Below, piece by piece: positions 27,087 through 36,059 of a DNA stretch of 58,352 nt. The stretch comes from Rhodopirellula europaea 6C (GTDB lineage Bacteria > Planctomycetota > Planctomycetia > Pirellulales > Pirellulaceae). Position numbers and translations under genes: made by a program. The number at the start of each line of letters is the position of its first letter. Position 1 is the first letter of the stretch. Under the pieces are notes generated by a model. It saw only the letters and a list, made by a program, of their open reading frames with translations, was not told the DNA's origin and made no database searches. Location of the stretch: assembly GCF_000338295.1 (NCBI RefSeq), contig NZ_ANMO01000212.1, positions 1 through 58,352 on the forward strand, given 5' to 3'.

Positions 27087-29006
27087 ATGTGTGGCATCAC
27101 CGGATTCTGGAATCCATCTCGTACCAACGAACGCGAATTGCGGTTTGCGCTCGATCCTATGCTCGATGTTCTCGACCATCGCGGTCCCGATGAACGCGGC
27201 AGCCGTTTCTTTCAGGAACGTGGGCTGGCGATGGGTCACACGCGTTTGTCGATCATTGGACTCGCATGTGGTCATCAACCGATCGAAACGGATGACGGTG
27301 ATTACGCGGTCACAGTCAACGGCGAACTGTACGATTACAAACGCATTCGCACCGCATTGGCTTGCGAGAAATACGAGTGCAACGGAAAGAGCGACAGTGC
27401 GATCACCCTGCCGCTGTACCTGAAACACGACCTGGCGATGGTCGATCATCTTCGCGGTGAATTCGCGGTGGTGCTGTACGACGATCGCAAGGAACGACTC
27501 ATCCTGATCCGTGACCGGTTTGGTGTGAAGCCGCTGTATTTCGCGGTCAACGACAACGGGATCGTTTGGGGATCCGAAGTCAAATCAATTTTGCAGCACC
27601 CCGATGTCGAGCCACGGTTGTGCCCCAAAGCTGCCGTTCACCAAATGATGCAAGTCATGGTGCCGGGATCGACCGCGTTCGAAGGTGTCGATGCGTTGTT
27701 GCCGGGCCACATGTTGGTGGTTCAGAAAAACGGCGATTCACTGGAGGTTCAAACCAAGCGTTGGTGGGATTTCGAGTTTCCTGAATCGCACGAAGAGAAT
27801 GCGGATCCAGAACCGTTCATTCAAGGCGTCCAAGATCGCTTGATCGATGCGGTCGCGGCACGTTTGGAAGCGGACGTTCCGGTTGGCTGCTACTTGTCTG
27901 GCGGAATCGACAGTTGTTCGATCCTCGGGCTGGCGAACACATTGCAGCAGTCGCCCGTCAAAGCGTTCACGATTGCCTTTGATAGTGACGAATATGACGA
28001 ATCAAACATTGCCAAACGGATGGCCGAACGCACCGGGGCAGAGCAGGAATTGCTGCGGCTGACCGAGAAAGAACTGTACGGCCCGGCTTTTGAACGTGCG
28101 ACTTGGCATGCCGAGCGGACGTTCTACAACACTCTCGCGGTCGCGAAGTGGCATATGAGTCGTCGTGTGCGTGCGTGCAATTACAAAGCCGTGATCACGG
28201 GCGAAGGAAGTGATGAGCTGTTTGGCGGCTATCCATTCTTCAAACGCGATTGGCTCGGTCGAGATGACGAAGGTGGTATCTTCGCCGGCGCGATTCTGGC
28301 CGAGGAAGATTTGCAACACAGTGCTTGGCAAGACCTGTGTGGCTTCACGCCGTCATGGATCCAGCCGTGGATGTTGGTGCTCAAGCGTTTCGAGCCGATC
28401 CTGTCATCATCGTTGACCGATTTGTTGCAGGAATATGATCCGGTCGGTGAAGTGGCCGGAGCAATCGATCCAGCTCAGGTTCGCGGCCGCCACCGCTTGG
28501 ACGTGTCGCAGTACACGTGGAGCAAAACAATGTTGGAAGGTCAGATCCTGACATGGGGTGGCGACCGGATGGACATGGCCAACAGCATGGAAGCCCGTCC
28601 GGCCTTCCTCGATCACCATGTTGCCGAGTACGCAACGACCATTCCACCGGACATTCGCATCCGCGATGGCGTCGAGAAATGGGTGCTTCGCGAAGCAATG
28701 GTCAACGTGTTGCCGCGTGAGTTGTATGAACGCAAGAAGTTTGCATTCATGGCCCCGCCTGCACACACGGACCCGGTCAAGCGAGCCGCCGTGCAAGAGA
28801 TGATCGATCATTGGTTGACGTCGTCACGTGTCGAATCGGTAGGGTTCTTCCAGCACGATAAGTTGATGCAGTTCATCGATGATGCTTGGAAAGAATCCGA
28901 TGGGACGATCGCTCGTCGGAACGACATTGTCATGAACCACGTGTTGCAACTGCACATGCTGCACGGTCAGTACGTCGAAGGGCTGCCCTTGCCGGCAGTG
29001 GATTGA
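27087..29006 (+). CDS. Glutamine-hydrolysing asparagine synthetase family amidotransferase (AsnB-like)
   Basis: 639 residues. Cys2 (MCGITGFWNP) is the nucleophile of the N-terminal glutaminase, with GRL-type sequence GHTRLSIIGLACGHQPIE and NGELYDYKRIR. The synthetase half has the PP-loop SGGIDS at about 270 and GEGSDELFGGYPFF. The full set of catalytic features is present, so it should activate a carboxylate as an acyl-AMP and amidate it with ammonia from glutamine. Aspartate is the default substrate, but AsnB paralogs act on other acids. It follows the carbamoyltransferase by 68 bases and precedes the ureidohydrolase by five. Confidence 0.93.
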   Translation: MCGITGFWNPSRTNERELRFALDPMLDVLDHRGPDERGSRFFQERGLAMGHTRLSIIGLACGHQPIETDDGDYAVTVNGELYDYKRIRTALACEKYECNGKSDSAITLPLYLKHDLAMVDHLRGEFAVVLYDDRKERLILIRDRFGVKPLYFAVNDNGIVWGSEVKSILQHPDVEPRLCPKAAVHQMMQVMVPGSTAFEGVDALLPGHMLVVQKNGDSLEVQTKRWWDFEFPESHEENADPEPFIQGVQDRLIDAVAARLEADVPVGCYLSGGIDSCSILGLANTLQQSPVKAFTIAFDSDEYDESNIAKRMAERTGAEQELLRLTEKELYGPAFERATWHAERTFYNTLAVAKWHMSRRVRACNYKAVITGEGSDELFGGYPFFKRDWLGRDDEGGIFAGAILAEEDLQHSAWQDLCGFTPSWIQPWMLVLKRFEPILSSSLTDLLQEYDPVGEVAGAIDPAQVRGRHRLDVSQYTWSKTMLEGQILTWGGDRMDMANSMEARPAFLDHHVAEYATTIPPDIRIRDGVEKWVLREAMVNVLPRELYERKKFAFMAPPAHTDPVKRAAVQEMIDHWLTSSRVESVGFFQHDKLMQFIDDAWKESDGTIARRNDIVMNHVLQLHMLHGQYVEGLPLPAVD

Positions 29007-29011
29007 TTGCC

Positions 29012-30250
29012 ATGCAAGTGAATCTGGAACGAATCAAGGCCGACATTCTCGAACTCTCGCAGATCGGCCGCAATTCGGAAGACCATGGCATTTACCGAAT
29101 GGCATTCACCGACGCTGATATCGCTGGCAAACGCTGGTTGATTGACCGAATTGAAGCGGCTGGTTTACCCAGCTCCATCGATGGTGCCGCCAACATTTCG
29201 GCGACCTTAGCCGGCACATCTGATCTGCCTCGCGTGTTGGTCGGATCGCATATCGACACGGTGCCTTGCGCTGGTGCCCTCGATGGAACTCTCGGGGTGG
29301 TGGCGGGGCTGGAATGCCTCCGTTGCCTAAAGGAATCCGGCGTTCAACCTGATCGGACAATCGAATTGGTTGCCTTCAGCGATGAGGAAGGCCGTTTCGG
29401 CGGGATGTTTGGCTCGCAATCAGTCTGTGGACAAATCAATCCCGAGATGATTGCGACCATGACGGACATGAACGGTGTTTCGTTGCAGGAAGAGATGTCA
29501 CGGCATGGATACGATCCCGTTGCCGCTTTGGATGCGGCGAGGGATCCTGAAAGCCTGCATTGCTATTTGGAGATGCACATCGAGCAAGGTCCCGTCCTGG
29601 ACCGTTTGCACAAATCGGTTGGTGTCGTCGACCAAATCACCGGTTTGTTCACTTGGTCGGTGCGGCTCAAGGGCGAAGCCAACCATGCGGGCACGACGCC
29701 GATGGACATGCGGCACGACGCGTTCATGGGGTTGGCCGATTTTGCTCATGAGGTTCCACGGATCTTGGAAGAGAACGGTAGCGACCGAAGTCGTGCGACC
29801 ATTGGCAAGGCTCAGATTTTGCCGGGAGCAACAAACACGGTTCCTGGTTTGGTCGAGTTTGCATTGGACGTTCGCGACACTTCGATGGACGTCTTGGAAG
29901 ATTTGGCCGATGCGTTTCGCAAAGCACTCTCAGCGATCGCGCGTCGTCGAAGTTTGATGTTCGAGTTTGAGCAGAAAAGTTTGATCAGTCCGGTCGAGTG
30001 TGGTGACCTGATCGTGAAGACGATCCAGCAACAAGCCGAAAAGTTGCAGCTTGATTACGAAATCATGCCCAGTGGGGCTGCCCATGACGCGCAAATCATG
30101 GGAAGAATGATTCCGGTCGGTATGATCTTTGTCCCCAGCAAGTCTGGGCAAAGTCACTCGCCCGCGGAATGGACCGCGTGGCAGGACATTGAGGCGGGAG
30201 CCAACGTGTTGCTCCACTCGCTCACCGAAATGTCAAGCAAACCAGATTGA
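29012..30250 (+). CDS. M20-family N-carbamoyl-amino acid/allantoate amidohydrolase (HyuC/AllC-like)
   Basis: The ATG at 29012, five bases after asnB-like, gives 412 residues, the family's normal length. Metal ligands are all in place: GSHIDTVP (His), GALDGTLGV (Asp), FSDEEGRFGG (Glu), EMHIEQGP (His) and GQSHSPAEW (His). The dimerisation lid holds NHAGTTPMDMRHDA. The family hydrolyses the carbamoyl C-N bond of N-carbamoyl-amino acids, allantoate, ureidoglycolate or beta-ureidopropionate using two metal ions. Which ureido compound is used here is unknown. Neighbours include a carbamoyltransferase and a second amidohydrolase. Confidence 0.92.
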   Translation: MQVNLERIKADILELSQIGRNSEDHGIYRMAFTDADIAGKRWLIDRIEAAGLPSSIDGAANISATLAGTSDLPRVLVGSHIDTVPCAGALDGTLGVVAGLECLRCLKESGVQPDRTIELVAFSDEEGRFGGMFGSQSVCGQINPEMIATMTDMNGVSLQEEMSRHGYDPVAALDAARDPESLHCYLEMHIEQGPVLDRLHKSVGVVDQITGLFTWSVRLKGEANHAGTTPMDMRHDAFMGLADFAHEVPRILEENGSDRSRATIGKAQILPGATNTVPGLVEFALDVRDTSMDVLEDLADAFRKALSAIARRRSLMFEFEQKSLISPVECGDLIVKTIQQQAEKLQLDYEIMPSGAAHDAQIMGRMIPVGMIFVPSKSGQSHSPAEWTAWQDIEAGANVLLHSLTEMSSKPD

Positions 30251-30268
30251 TCGCATCGAAGGCTCACC

Positions 30269-31012
30269 ATGAACGATTTTGCACCGCACGACGAACACCC
30301 GGATCCGCTTCGCGAAATTTATCACGAATCGTTTGTTGAAAATCCTGCTCACGGCGAATTTCTAGTCGGCCGGCACACCGCTTTGTTGTGCATCGATCTG
30401 CAATATCTGGACGCCGCACCAGGATGCGGTGTTTTTGCCGAAGGAAACAACCACGGCGTGTCCCCCGAAGGCCAGAAATACTACTTCGATCGACTGAACG
30501 ACACGGTGTTGCCAAACGTGCGGCGGTTGCAAGAGGCGTTTCGTCGACGCAATCTGGAAGTCATTCACACCCGGATTCAGTCGCTGACGCGAGACGGACG
30601 CGACCGAGGAAAAGGGCACAAACGGCTGAATCTGCTGGCGGCTCCAGGATCGCACGAAGCAGAGTTTTTGGCGGAGGTGGCACCGGAGCCGGATCGCGAT
30701 GAAATCGTCATCAACAAAACGGCCAGCGGAGTTTTCAGTTCGACCAACTTGCACTACGTCCTGAAAAACATGGGCATTGAAGCCCTGTTCGTCGTCGGCG
30801 TCTACACCAATGAATGCGTCGAAACCACCGTTCGCGACGCCTGCGATTTGGGGTATTTGGTCACCGTGGTCGAGGACTGCTGTGCGACGGTGACGCCGGA
30901 GCTACACAACGCGACGCTGGCAACGCTTCGCGACCGATACGCGAGAGTCATGACAATCGGCGAGGTCATCCAAACGGTCGTGAATCTGATTCCTGCGAAA
31001 GCCGAAGGTTGA
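30269..31012 (+). CDS. Isochorismatase-like cysteine amidohydrolase (N-carbamoylsarcosine amidase/RutB-like)
   Basis: 247 residues with the family's catalytic triad: Asp43 (LLCIDLQYLD), Lys150 (VINKTASGVF) and Cys183 (YTNECVETTVRDA). Members with Cys hydrolyse amides or ureido groups (N-carbamoylsarcosine, ureidoacrylate, nicotinamide, biuret). The 35-residue N-terminal extension (HPDPLREIYHESF) is typical of the larger amidase subgroup. It follows the M20 hydrolase by 18 bases and probably closes the operon, since a 181-base gap follows. Confidence 0.92.
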   Translation: MNDFAPHDEHPDPLREIYHESFVENPAHGEFLVGRHTALLCIDLQYLDAAPGCGVFAEGNNHGVSPEGQKYYFDRLNDTVLPNVRRLQEAFRRRNLEVIHTRIQSLTRDGRDRGKGHKRLNLLAAPGSHEAEFLAEVAPEPDRDEIVINKTASGVFSSTNLHYVLKNMGIEALFVVGVYTNECVETTVRDACDLGYLVTVVEDCCATVTPELHNATLATLRDRYARVMTIGEVIQTVVNLIPAKAEG

Positions 31013-31193
31013 TCGCTGGTACGGGTGGGAGGATCGATCTGGGGATTGAGAGTGCGATAAAATAGGCTCTCACGCGGCTCTGAACTCAGTTAAGCTGGTA
31101 AGCAAACCGATGTGGATGCAAATGCTTGTCGTTTGCAAGTTCGTTTGATCCAATCGCGTTTTGCTGACAGAACTTCGCCGCAGGAAATGAGCC

Positions 31194-32606
31194 TTGAATT
31201 ACAAACGCGGGTTAGCTTTCATCGTGATCGTCGCGGTCGTCGGCTGGTTCGGCTACAGCATGACGCAGACAAAACGCGATGATGAGCTGTTTCGTGATTT
31301 GGTGAAGAGTCAGCAACAGCGAAAGAGCAGCGAAGCTGAATCGGCGGCTCTTTTGGAATCGACCAAAGTTTCCGCGCCGCCCAATGACATGGTGGTGAAT
31401 CTGATTCCCGGGAACGTCTGGTTCGTCGGGAAATACGAGGATGGCGGCGGCGTCGAAATTCCTTTTCGTCCCGGTGAGTCTCCGCAAAAAACGGACGACG
31501 ACACTCCTCACCAGGAGAACCCTGGATTTGTCGGCCCCGAGCAGTGTCAGGAGTGTCATCGCGAAAAATATCAGTCGTTTCTCGCGACGGGGCACTACAA
31601 GACGTGTCGCCCGGTCAATGAATCAACGATCGACGGAATCTTTGAGTCCGGTGGCAATCGTTTTCAAACGTCCGATCCCAACGTGTCGTTCGAGATGATT
31701 CGGCGGGGGGATGAGTTTCTGCAACGAGCCCATTTCTTTGATTGGAGCTTTGAGATTCCGATGGAGATCATCATGGGATCGTCCAAAATGGCTCAGACGT
31801 ATCTGTATTGGCACAGGGATGGGCTCTATCAGCACAATGTGACGCACATCACCGATGGTGATCAATGGATCAACAGCCCCGGCTACATCGACGGGGATGC
31901 TGCCTACGCCCGGCCCATTCCGCAGCGTTGCCTGGATTGCCACATGACGTACTTTGATTTTCGCGGCAACACCAATCGCTACACGCCAGGTTCTTTGATC
32001 ATGGGTGTGACCTGTGAACGGTGTCATGGGCCGGCGAAGGACCATGTGAATTTTCATCGCGAAAATCGGGACGCTCGAGAAGCCGTTGGCATCACCAATC
32101 CGGCCGACTTAGAGCGTCAGCTTCAAATGGACATTTGTGGTCAGTGTCACGGAGGTTCACGGGAACTCAAGGGCGATGCACTCAGTTTCCGACCGGGGGA
32201 TCCTTTGGAGGATCATTACTATCCGCCCGATGAAGAAGCGGATGCGAAGAACAGCGTGCACACCAGCAATCAGCTGAATCGATTGTCTCAAAGCGAATGC
32301 TTCCTGCAGTCGCAGATGACTTGCATTGATTGCCACGACCCGCATCATAACGAGCGGGGCAACGAGCTTTTGTTTTCCAGCCGGTGCATGAAGTGCCACG
32401 AGAACGAAAGCGACTGCGGCTACTTTCCTCACGAAGGTGTGAACTTTGCCGAGAACTGTGTCGACTGCCACATGCCACGTCGATCGACAGAAGAGCTGCG
32501 GTTGGAAAGTGTCAAAGGTGACGTCTTTCCTCCACTTCGCGACCACTACATTCGCGTTGATGAAACGGCGACGGAGCGATTCCTGTTGGGCTTGGATGAA
32601 GGTTAG
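31194..32606 (+). CDS. Membrane-anchored multihaem cytochrome c (seven CxxCH)
   Basis: The frame opens with TTG at 31194 (AGGA upstream); a nearby ATG is out of frame. 470 residues with an N-terminal anchor (GLAFIVIVAVVGWFGYSM) and seven CxxCH haem sites: CQECH, CLDCH, CERCH, CGQCH, CIDCH, CMKCH and CVDCH. The first and neighbouring sequence (GPEQCQECHREKYQSFLATG) resembles cytochrome c554/NrfA-like proteins. It probably transfers electrons in the periplasm. Extra His residues (CHDPHHNE, GYFPHEGVNFAENC) could be distal ligands. No partner oxidoreductase is adjacent. Confidence 0.9.
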   Translation: MNYKRGLAFIVIVAVVGWFGYSMTQTKRDDELFRDLVKSQQQRKSSEAESAALLESTKVSAPPNDMVVNLIPGNVWFVGKYEDGGGVEIPFRPGESPQKTDDDTPHQENPGFVGPEQCQECHREKYQSFLATGHYKTCRPVNESTIDGIFESGGNRFQTSDPNVSFEMIRRGDEFLQRAHFFDWSFEIPMEIIMGSSKMAQTYLYWHRDGLYQHNVTHITDGDQWINSPGYIDGDAAYARPIPQRCLDCHMTYFDFRGNTNRYTPGSLIMGVTCERCHGPAKDHVNFHRENRDAREAVGITNPADLERQLQMDICGQCHGGSRELKGDALSFRPGDPLEDHYYPPDEEADAKNSVHTSNQLNRLSQSECFLQSQMTCIDCHDPHHNERGNELLFSSRCMKCHENESDCGYFPHEGVNFAENCVDCHMPRRSTEELRLESVKGDVFPPLRDHYIRVDETATERFLLGLDEG

Positions 32607-32836
32607 TTCACAAGGGTCGACATGATTGGTCGGCGTAAGTCGGGATCGTGCTAGCGAATGGAGCTGCCGAAGGCGGTCGCGTCCAGTGGAAACGTGTTTC
32701 GACGTAGGGTAAGACGAATGGCGTTAGAAACCGGTTGGTTTCAGTAGACATGGTCGATCGGAGCGCCCATGGTTTTTGGGTGCGGAGTTCGATCCGCAGC
32801 TTTCCTTGCATCTATCTGTCAGGTCAGCGAATGAAA

Positions 32837-32867
32837 AAACCTCGCCCGCGGATTGCGGACGAGGTTT
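32837..32867 (-). terminator. Rho-independent terminator of DUF1559 gene A
   Basis: AAACCTCG and CGAGGTTT flank CCCGC/GCGGA arms; on the minus strand the stem is followed by a U-run (AAAAAA at 32834-32839 on the plus strand). It lies 34 bases past the stop of the 32901-34142 gene. Nearly the same sequence is at 35995-36025 after the paralog. Confidence 0.85.
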
Positions 32868-32900
32868 CGATGGTTGATCAGTCTGTGGGACGTCTAGCTC

Positions 32901-34142
32901 TTAGAGCTCGAAGTCAACGACTTCTTTCACGTCACGCGTTCCAAGTGCACCCCAGACTCCGTATGGACTCTGCGATCCCGGCGGGAGACCAGGTGAGTTA
33001 CGGCAAACTGTGCTCGCCTCAAGATTGCCAGTGTCGATGCTGTCCGTGATGAACTTCACCGCACCATCACCCATCAGCACATGAGCACCACCTGCGTGCC
33101 GACTGCCGGCAGTCGAGATGACACCGGAATGGTTGCCATCGTTGTTGGAGTGGACGCAGTTGGCACCGTTGGGCGGCAGAATGGTGTGGAAAGCCGTGTA
33201 GTACGGTCGCGAGTCAGCCCAGCGAGCGTGCTTGGCTTGTGACAAGCTTCCACTAACGGTGGCACTTGGGTCGTAAAACTGTGGGCGTGTCGGATCGATG
33301 TGAGCACCCGTCGCGCAACGAGCGGGGATCAAAATCGTGTTGTTTGGGTTCGCCATCGCACTGATGTTTCGAACAAAGTCCGCATTGATCTCTCGCTTGC
33401 CACCCGAAGTGACAACTTCACCGGCGGCGATCGTGTTCGACAGACCATCGAGGACGTCTCGGAATTGGATCTTGTTGCGATTCCAAAAGAACCCACGTTG
33501 TGCCGCACGAGCACGAGTCACAGCCCAGTTTTCGTCACGATTGTCGAAATTGCCAAAGTAGCCGTAATCGTTGATACCGCCGTTGTGACCTCGGTCGACC
33601 GCATCGCCAACCGAACACGCGTAGTTCGATCGGGCGAGTTGACCGGGGCCTTGGGCCGCACCGGTGTCACTGGGGCAACGATACGCGGGCACTTGAGTGA
33701 CCCAAGGAACATATCGAGTCTGCCATGGGCAAGGTCCCATTGCAGGCCAAGCACCATTCACGCTACCAGGCAGCGTTTGCCCTGGCGTGACGTTTGTGCT
33801 CGGGTTCGAGATTTGTTCCCACAAACCTTGTTGCTCGATGTAAGGCAGGGTGGGGACAAGCCAGCTGAGAAACAATCGGTTGCTATTATTGGTTGCGTCG
33901 TTCATCCCGACTTGTCGGGCTGATCCGGTGCCGTTGGTCGGAATCTGGTTGAAAGCACTGTGGTAGTTGTGAATAGCAAGCCCAATTTGCTTGAAATTAT
34001 TACTGCACGACATGCGTCGTGCTGCTTCTCGAGCGGCCTGAACAGCAGGCAGCAAGAGACCGACGAGGACGCCAATGATGGCGATGACGACCAACAGTTC
34101 CACCAGTGTGAAACCTGATCGCGTGCGATGAGTTCTTTGCAT
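32901..34142 (-). CDS. DUF1559 pseudopilin, paralog A
   Basis: The ATG at 34142 has TAGGAG upstream and gives [20 protein letters not shown]; upstream frame to 34208 is ignored. 413 residues. The prepilin peptidase site is SG-FTLVE, followed by one hydrophobic helix, the DUF1559 signature [20 protein letters not shown], and the C-terminal H-x9-DG motif ([17 protein letters not shown]). Such type II secretion/type IV pilin-like proteins are hugely expanded in planctomycetes; their role is unclear. It is very similar throughout to the 36060-37301 protein. Confidence 0.95.
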   Translation of the reverse strand: MQRTHRTRSGFTLVELLVVIAIIGVLVGLLLPAVQAAREAARRMSCSNNFKQIGLAIHNYHSAFNQIPTNGTGSARQVGMNDATNNSNRLFLSWLVPTLPYIEQQGLWEQISNPSTNVTPGQTLPGSVNGAWPAMGPCPWQTRYVPWVTQVPAYRCPSDTGAAQGPGQLARSNYACSVGDAVDRGHNGGINDYGYFGNFDNRDENWAVTRARAAQRGFFWNRNKIQFRDVLDGLSNTIAAGEVVTSGGKREINADFVRNISAMANPNNTILIPARCATGAHIDPTRPQFYDPSATVSGSLSQAKHARWADSRPYYTAFHTILPPNGANCVHSNNDGNHSGVISTAGSRHAGGAHVLMGDGAVKFITDSIDTGNLEASTVCRNSPGLPPGSQSPYGVWGALGTRDVKEVVDFEL

Positions 34143-34640
34143 GGAAGACTCTCCTAAAGGAAGACAAGCACTTGAACGGGGAATGAAAAACCCCCAAATG
34201 GAAAGCACACCGTAACATTTGAACGAGGGTGAGTGGAGCCTAAAATCGAAATTAATGCCGCTTAAGGTTGCGTTGGACCCCCTTAAATATGAAGCGCGAT
34301 GTTTCGGCTCGAGCTGTCAGTGCAGTGGAATGATCGTGCATGGGTTCATTGTTCAGTCCATTTGCCACTTGTGTGTTCGCAGAACTGTTGCCACTCGATG
34401 GGGGATCCGGTTGGAGCAGCCGTCGCGGACAACCGCTGGTCGGTTCTTTGGCGTGACTTCATAGCCGGATGTCGAGGGTAGCTTCTTCCCGCGATCGTCG
34501 GTCGCTGAACAGCCATGGCGACGCCCGAGATCGTCACTCCGTTCAAAGAAAAAACTATGCAGCGATCCAGCGTGATGACTCGATCAATGCATGCTTTGAG
34601 CGGGAGGTTCGTGGCGTGAATTTCGTTTGGTCGCGAATAC
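34143..34640. other. Gap between pseudopilin A and the SGNH gene
   Basis: 498 bases. The right-hand part holds the pseudopilin's upstream region, which resembles that of paralog B (TTCCCC, CTTTAGGAG). I see no gene, hairpin or repeat that I can support in the rest. Confidence 0.5.
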
Positions 34641-35807
34641 TTATTCAGACACAACCGAATCTGATGCAATGGCCTTTTGAATTTGTGGTGCATAGCCCGC
34701 TATCCAGATGGCTCGGCCTGCATCATTGAGATGGCAATGATCGTCAAAAAGTGTTTCGCCAGGAATGCCATGTGGTTCCGCGGTGGCGATCATTGATTCG
34801 ACGTCGACGAGAGGCAACGAATACTCGTCGGCCAGATCTTTTAGGATGTTGTTTTCCAACTCGCTGCATTGATGCCGGCCGGTCGTTTCGGCCAAGATCT
34901 GCTTTGCAAGCTGAAGACCTTCGTCCTTCTTTCCGTCCTTCCAAAGTTCGTACACCCGTTGGTATCTCACCGCCGCCTCGCGAGGTAAGTAGGGCTGAAG
35001 CAAGTTGGATGAAACGGTGCCCATGATCACCGGGATCTGTTGCTGCTTTGTTGTCGCTAGAATCAATCTCAGGTTGTGTTCGTAGCTCTGCATGCGTTCT
35101 TGCACATCTTGCTCACCAAAATCATGCGACCAGGCTCGGGCAAAGTTGGAATCGCTGACTGGTTCCTCGCGGGCCAGCAGTCGTTGATTGTGCTCTTTCT
35201 CTAGACGGTCGACTTCGTAGTCGGCTCGACGATCGCGAAGGAACCTGATGATCGCTGAGTGGCTGATCGTTCGTTCGAATGAAAGTTTGTCCACACCGGA
35301 AAGGGAGAGCTGTTCAACCTCCTCAAATTCGTTGTGCCCGGTGTAGAGAAGCATCAAGTCAGGTTCGTACTCCAGCATCTCACGCATGACCAACACCAAC
35401 CGATGGCTTCCATAGGCCAAGCCGCCGCAGTTGATGATCTCGATCTGTTTGGATTCGCTGCTGAGTTGACGTTCCAATTGCTCGAATTCAGGCTCGAGGT
35501 AATTCACCGACGAACCACCCAGCGCCACGATCCGATAAACATCCGCCGGTTTTTCCCGGAGGAACCGTTGCCTCACAAAGCTGACTCGTTTTGCCGGATC
35601 GGTTTCCATGTAACCGGGGTGAAGCGTCGAGTCGACGAACACTCGGCTGTCGTCGTTGAACCCCAGTCCAAAATCAACGTGGCGAGGAGGCCAAAAGATC
35701 TCCATCGCTCGAAAACCAATTTCGGCGAAGCAAAAGAAAGACAGGGTGACGAAGGCGCTGAAAGCGATCCGCTTCTTGAGGCTGAGCCGGACTCGTTTTT
35801 GATTCAT
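34641..35807 (-). CDS. Membrane-anchored SGNH/GDSL-type hydrolase
   Basis: The ATG at 35807 gives MNQKRVRLSLKKRIAFSAFV, a signal-anchor; 388 residues. The catalytic blocks of an SGNH fold are visible: RIVALGGSSVNYL (nucleophile Ser99 or Ser100), NCGGLAYGSHR (block II Gly), YTGHNEFEE (block III, Asn) and DDHCHLNDAGR (D-x-x-H). The active domain is predicted outside the cytoplasm. SGNH enzymes of this kind add or remove acetyl or other acyl groups on envelope glycans, but no acyl donor transporter is nearby. It lies between two DUF1559 genes. Confidence 0.85.
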   Translation of the reverse strand: MNQKRVRLSLKKRIAFSAFVTLSFFCFAEIGFRAMEIFWPPRHVDFGLGFNDDSRVFVDSTLHPGYMETDPAKRVSFVRQRFLREKPADVYRIVALGGSSVNYLEPEFEQLERQLSSESKQIEIINCGGLAYGSHRLVLVMREMLEYEPDLMLLYTGHNEFEEVEQLSLSGVDKLSFERTISHSAIIRFLRDRRADYEVDRLEKEHNQRLLAREEPVSDSNFARAWSHDFGEQDVQERMQSYEHNLRLILATTKQQQIPVIMGTVSSNLLQPYLPREAAVRYQRVYELWKDGKKDEGLQLAKQILAETTGRHQCSELENNILKDLADEYSLPLVDVESMIATAEPHGIPGETLFDDHCHLNDAGRAIWIAGYAPQIQKAIASDSVVSE

Positions 35808-35994
35808 GATTCGGCCATCGTCATGCGTGGCATCCAATGGCAGTCTGTGGGGAGGCAAATGGCGAGGAAGCACATGGCGTTGAAACAGAAAGATTGTAAC
35901 GGATCATCCTGATCGGGCCTGACCTTACGCATTGTTGTATGACGTGCGGAAAACGTCGTCCCGTTCCGGTGCTTACTCTTTGCTTGATACGAAA

Positions 35995-36025
35995 AAACCT
36001 CGCCCGCGAATTGCGGACGAGGTTT
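35995..36025 (-). terminator. Rho-independent terminator of DUF1559 gene B
   Basis: Same stem as at 32837-32867, with AAACCT..AGGTTT arms and AAAAAA on the plus-strand left side. It lies 35 bases past the stop of the 36060-37301 gene. The match between the two terminators shows that the duplicated unit included the 3' region. Confidence 0.85.
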
Positions 36026-36059
36026 CGATGGTTGAAAAGTCTATGCGACGTCTAGCTTC

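Noticed and set aside
31013-31193. TGAGAG...CTCTCA inverted repeat after the isochorismatase-like gene
   Set aside because: Six-base arms with a 14-base loop and no T-run; not convincing as a terminator.
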